Part shown: piece after piece, positions 13,698 through 15,698 of the stretch
How positions within the stretch are numbered: position 1 is the stretch's first letter
Layout of the letters: each line of letters opens with the position of its first letter
Assembly: GCA_025362615.1 (NCBI GenBank)
Contig: JANYFQ010000233.1
Coordinates: forward strand, 1-15,698
Source: Hymenobacter sp.
GTDB lineage: Bacteria; Bacteroidota; Bacteroidia; Cytophagales; Hymenobacteraceae
DNA length: 15,698 nt
Direction of reading: 5' to 3'
The notes under the pieces: model-generated
What the model was told of the DNA's origin: nothing
The model's database searches: none
Seen by the model: only the letters and a program-made list of their open reading frames with translations
Program-made: the position numbers and the translations under genes

Positions 13698-13916
13698 TTA
13701 ACGACCGCAGCAGGTACAGACGTTTTCGTCTGTTGGACCTATTTTTCGTCCTTCGTTGATTGCCTTTTCGATATAAGAAAAGTTTCTGTATTCTTCATTC
13801 AACTTTTCGGCAGCGTTCTTCCCTGAACGCTCTTGAAGAGCTTGAATAATTTCTTGTTGCTCTGCACGAGAGAGATTGATTATGCCGTTGAAGACAAAGC
13901 GCGTTTTTTGGTTCAT
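13698..13916 (-). CDS. Small hypothetical protein with cysteine-rich C-terminal tail
   Basis: This 72-residue protein is not recognised. The N-terminal half reads as a beta strand followed by a helix (NGIINLSRAEQQEIIQALQE), the middle is charged and helical, and the end is VCTCCGR with cysteines at 67, 69 and 70. No signal peptide or membrane segment. It begins 42 bp after the stop of the SLATT-like gene on the same strand and ends before a hairpin terminator, so the two are probably co-transcribed. A TAAATTTG sequence overlapping the upstream stop codon fits a -7 box, so a separate promoter is possible. Its small size and placement would suit an accessory or antitoxin-like partner of the membrane protein, but nothing in the sequence proves that. 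The terminal cysteines could bind metal together with the partner's zinc-ribbon-like tail. Confidence 0.65.
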   Translation of the reverse strand: MNQKTRFVFNGIINLSRAEQQEIIQALQERSGKNAAEKLNEEYRNFSYIEKAINEGRKIGPTDENVCTCCGR

Positions 13917-13958
13917 GTAATGAGTGTTTTAAAGGTGTGGGTTGGGTGTATTTCAAAT

Positions 13959-14558
13959 TTAAAAGGAATGAAATGAAAAGTTGCCGCAGACATCACACTT
14001 GGTCGGATTCAGCGATATGGGAACCTCTCCGCAACCCGCACACTTTCTTTTGAAATTTCTTAGCGCGTGGCGCATGCCAAATCTATTTTCCGCCTCTTCA
14101 ATGTCAATTTTGTTATCCTGCTGACTCCTTGATTCTGAACGTGTGGACAAGATTTGAAACTGCTGCTCCAATTCAGGTAGCATTATCGACTGATTAGCAG
14201 CAAGCTTTCTAAAGTCATCAGATAAACGCGAGTTTTCACTGATGGATTCGTTAGCATACGACATTTTATCACTCCATTTGTAAACTAATGCTAAAATTGA
14301 CAAGAATAGTTGAACAATAAGCAAAAAAGCACCAACTGTAATCATGGCAGACAGCATATTAAACTTCAGGCCATACCCCATCGCAGTGGCCCCTACTAAA
14401 CCTGGAATAATTATACCAAGAAGTGAGATGAAGTTGATTCTTTTATCTAAAACCTTTTGCTTGCGTCTGAAAATCTCCGCTAGGCCATACGTGTGCAGGG
14501 CCTCGTTCCAGCATTCCCTTTTGACTTCGTCGAACCTTATTTGTGGTGTTGGTTGCAT
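13959..14558 (-). CDS. SLATT-like two-transmembrane protein with CxxC-x11-CxxC tail ('mobilome' family)
   Basis: This 199-residue protein has a short amphipathic N-terminal helix with a conserved-looking W17 and HTYGLAEIFRRKQK, two membrane segments (about 42-62 and 69-93), a long helical cytoplasmic part (about 98-165) and a C-terminal pair of CxxC motifs: C173, C176, C188 and C191, separated by exactly 11 residues. This layout is what I know as the 'mobilome CxxCx(11)CxxC protein' family, and the two-helix part resembles SLATT domains (SMODS/SLOG-associating 2TM effectors), predicted membrane-disrupting effectors in nucleotide-signalling and reverse-transcriptase-linked conflict systems. 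No nucleotide-producing or sensing enzyme is next to it. The four cysteines probably bind zinc. The gene is AT-rich, starts 21 bp after a GC-rich gene's stop codon with an A-rich leader, and is probably the first gene of the island. Confidence 0.8.
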   Translation of the reverse strand: MQPTPQIRFDEVKRECWNEALHTYGLAEIFRRKQKVLDKRINFISLLGIIIPGLVGATAMGYGLKFNMLSAMITVGAFLLIVQLFLSILALVYKWSDKMSYANESISENSRLSDDFRKLAANQSIMLPELEQQFQILSTRSESRSQQDNKIDIEEAENRFGMRHALRNFKRKCAGCGEVPISLNPTKCDVCGNFSFHSF

Positions 14559-14579
14559 GATTTTTTAGATTTTTAATTA

Positions 14580-15506
14580 TTACACCGCCTTCTCCACCAC
14601 CCCATCCAGCCGCTTCTTCACCCCGGCTTCCACCACCACCGGCAGCGCCTGCGGCGCCCAGCCGTTGCTGCCGCCCAGCACCACGGTGTAGGTGCCCGCC
14701 GCCACGGCCAGCGCGAAGCGGCCGTCGTCGTCCGAAGCCGTTTCTACTTTGCCCGCGATGGCCACCGGCACCCCGGCGGCGGGGCGGCCGTCGGCCAGCG
14801 TGAGGGTGCCGCGCACCCCGGCCTGCGCCCCGCCGCCCACCACGCCCAGCAGGTATTCTACCTGAAACAGCCGCGCCACGTCGGGCTGCCGCAGAAACAC
14901 GCGCTGCGCGTCGCGGCTCACCCCCATCCACTCCTCCAGGCAGGCCCGCAGCGCCGTCAGGCGTTCCGAAGTGCCGGCCGTGGCCGTTTGCTCCTCGCGG
15001 GCCATGCGCTTGAGCAGGGTTTCCACGTCGGCCGCCTCGGCCACCACCCGCGCGGCAAAGGCGGGCGGCATGTCGCCCTTGGCCTGTAGCTCGGCGTTGT
15101 GCAGCGCCACAAACTGCTTGCCCGAATTCATGAGCGCCGTCAGCGCCGACCAGTCCGAGCCGGCCGCCGCCGCGTAGCTTTTGTAGCCCGCCGCGTCGCG
15201 CATGGCCTTGTAGGTCGCCGCCCCCGGATACGCCCCCTCAATGTAGCCCTCCAGCCACTGCCACACCTCCAGAAACTCGCGGGCCTGGGTCAGCAGCTCA
15301 ATCCGCGTCAGCTCGGGGTCGGCGTTGCGGGCCTGCACGTCGGGCAGCAGCAGCGCCGCCGCCAGGCGGGCCAGCGCCGCCGTGGCAAAGCCCGGCGTGT
15401 AACGCGCCTTGTAAGCGGCCAGCTTGGGTTGATGGTCGGCGTAGTTCTGCCAGGCCAGCGGCAGCACCCGCGTCAGGTCGCTTTGCGACATCGAGAGGTT
15501 AAGCAT
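14580..15506 (-). CDS. Hypothetical protein with helical N-terminal domain and carboxypeptidase-regulatory-like C-terminal domain
   Basis: This protein has 308 residues from the first ATG (15506); a second ATG five codons on (MSQSDLTRV) is equally plausible. Residues about 5-220 are almost wholly alpha-helical and alanine-rich, with WQWLEGYIEGAYPG and an SYAAAAGSDW segment but no motif I recognise. Residues about 229-303 form a carboxypeptidase-regulatory-like (CarboxypepD_reg) beta-sandwich: VRGTLTLADGRPAAGVPVAI, then ASDDDGRFAL and AGTYTVVLGG. That domain normally belongs to secreted or outer-membrane proteins, yet no signal peptide or membrane segment is visible, so a cytoplasmic location is predicted. 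Composition is GC-rich like the host genes. The AT-rich island starts right after its TAA. A good -7 box and inverted repeat lie about 40 bp upstream. Confidence 0.8.
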   Translation of the reverse strand: MLNLSMSQSDLTRVLPLAWQNYADHQPKLAAYKARYTPGFATAALARLAAALLLPDVQARNADPELTRIELLTQAREFLEVWQWLEGYIEGAYPGAATYKAMRDAAGYKSYAAAAGSDWSALTALMNSGKQFVALHNAELQAKGDMPPAFAARVVAEAADVETLLKRMAREEQTATAGTSERLTALRACLEEWMGVSRDAQRVFLRQPDVARLFQVEYLLGVVGGGAQAGVRGTLTLADGRPAAGVPVAIAGKVETASDDDGRFALAVAAGTYTVVLGGSNGWAPQALPVVVEAGVKKRLDGVVEKAV

Positions 15507-15540
15507 GAGAAACGGGGAAATGGGTACGGGTACCGGTCAG

Positions 15541-15562
15541 GCTGGCAAATGTATGCGCCAGC
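15541..15562 (-). promoter_or_regulatory. Promoter -7 box inside an inverted repeat, upstream of the 308-residue gene
   Basis: On the minus strand TACATTTG (15553-15546) matches TAnnTTTG exactly, 40 bp before the first ATG. It is framed by GCTGGC (15541-15546) and GCCAGC (15557-15562), a perfect inverted repeat with a 10-bp spacer overlapping the box. The -33 TTG is not present at the usual spacing. An operator covering the promoter is possible. Confidence 0.45.
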
Positions 15563-15698
15563 CCCTGGCTCATCACCTCCCCCGCCCCGGCCGGTTTTTC
15601 CGATTCATTGCAAAATGCAATTTGCCGCCGTACGCCATCCTCCGTTTCTGCTATTTTCCCCTAAAATTCAGACAACTACGACCGGCCATCGCCGCCCT

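Noticed and set aside
12600..14585. Direct repeats or attachment sites at the island edges
   Set aside because: I compared the two junction sequences by eye and saw no matching repeat, and no integrase or tRNA gene is nearby.

Overview
The window looks like chromosome from a GC-rich member of the Bacteroidota, most likely Hymenobacter or a close relative (Hymenobacteraceae). This is inferred from several features: a type IX secretion C-terminal sorting domain, Bacteroidota-type -7 promoter boxes (TAnnTTTG), a permease/M1 aminopeptidase fusion typical of this phylum, a LytS/LytTR pair, and GC-rich coding sequence. There are no rRNA, tRNA or CRISPR features and no recognisable transposase.

Layout, left to right. 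(1) Positions 1-4728, minus strand: a two-gene ABC export operon. An ATPase (3686-4588) reads from a well-formed Bacteroidota promoter into a very large ABC-2 permease fused to an M1-family metallopeptidase, which runs off the left edge. An AT-rich inverted repeat sits between the two genes and supplies the last codons of the ATPase. (2) Positions 4802-8544, minus strand: two tandem paralogous Asp-box/BNR (YCF48-like) beta-propeller proteins, of which only the upstream one has a type IX sorting domain, followed at close spacing by a multi-pass M50-like membrane protease homologue. (3) Positions 8545-9187: a non-coding divergent spacer dominated by a 336-bp inverted repeat built from nested palindromes and flanked by GGTTTTTGG-type repeats. 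(4) Positions 9188-11046, plus strand: a translationally coupled LytS-type histidine kinase and LytTR response regulator. (5) Positions 11108-12592: a PfpI/DJ-1 family protein with its own terminator (minus strand), then a DUF3833-type lipoprotein (plus strand) followed by three hairpins in a row.

(6) Positions about 12600-14579: a sharply AT-rich island with three minus-strand genes unlike their surroundings. The first to be transcribed encodes a two-transmembrane protein ending in a CxxC-x11-CxxC motif, matching the described 'mobilome CxxCx(11)CxxC' type and resembling SLATT membrane effectors. It is followed by a 72-residue protein with a cysteine tail and a 225-residue single-transmembrane protein. 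The island begins directly after the stop codon of a GC-rich host gene. This is the best candidate here for an undescribed (possibly conflict/defence) cassette, but that function is inference. (7) Positions 14580-15698: a GC-rich gene with a helical N-terminal domain and a C-terminal carboxypeptidase-regulatory-like beta-sandwich, with its probable promoter upstream.

Starts were generally moved inward from the longest reading frame to the methionine that begins a recognisable domain or signal peptide. Promoter calls rest on visual matches to TAnnTTTG and are tentative except where noted.
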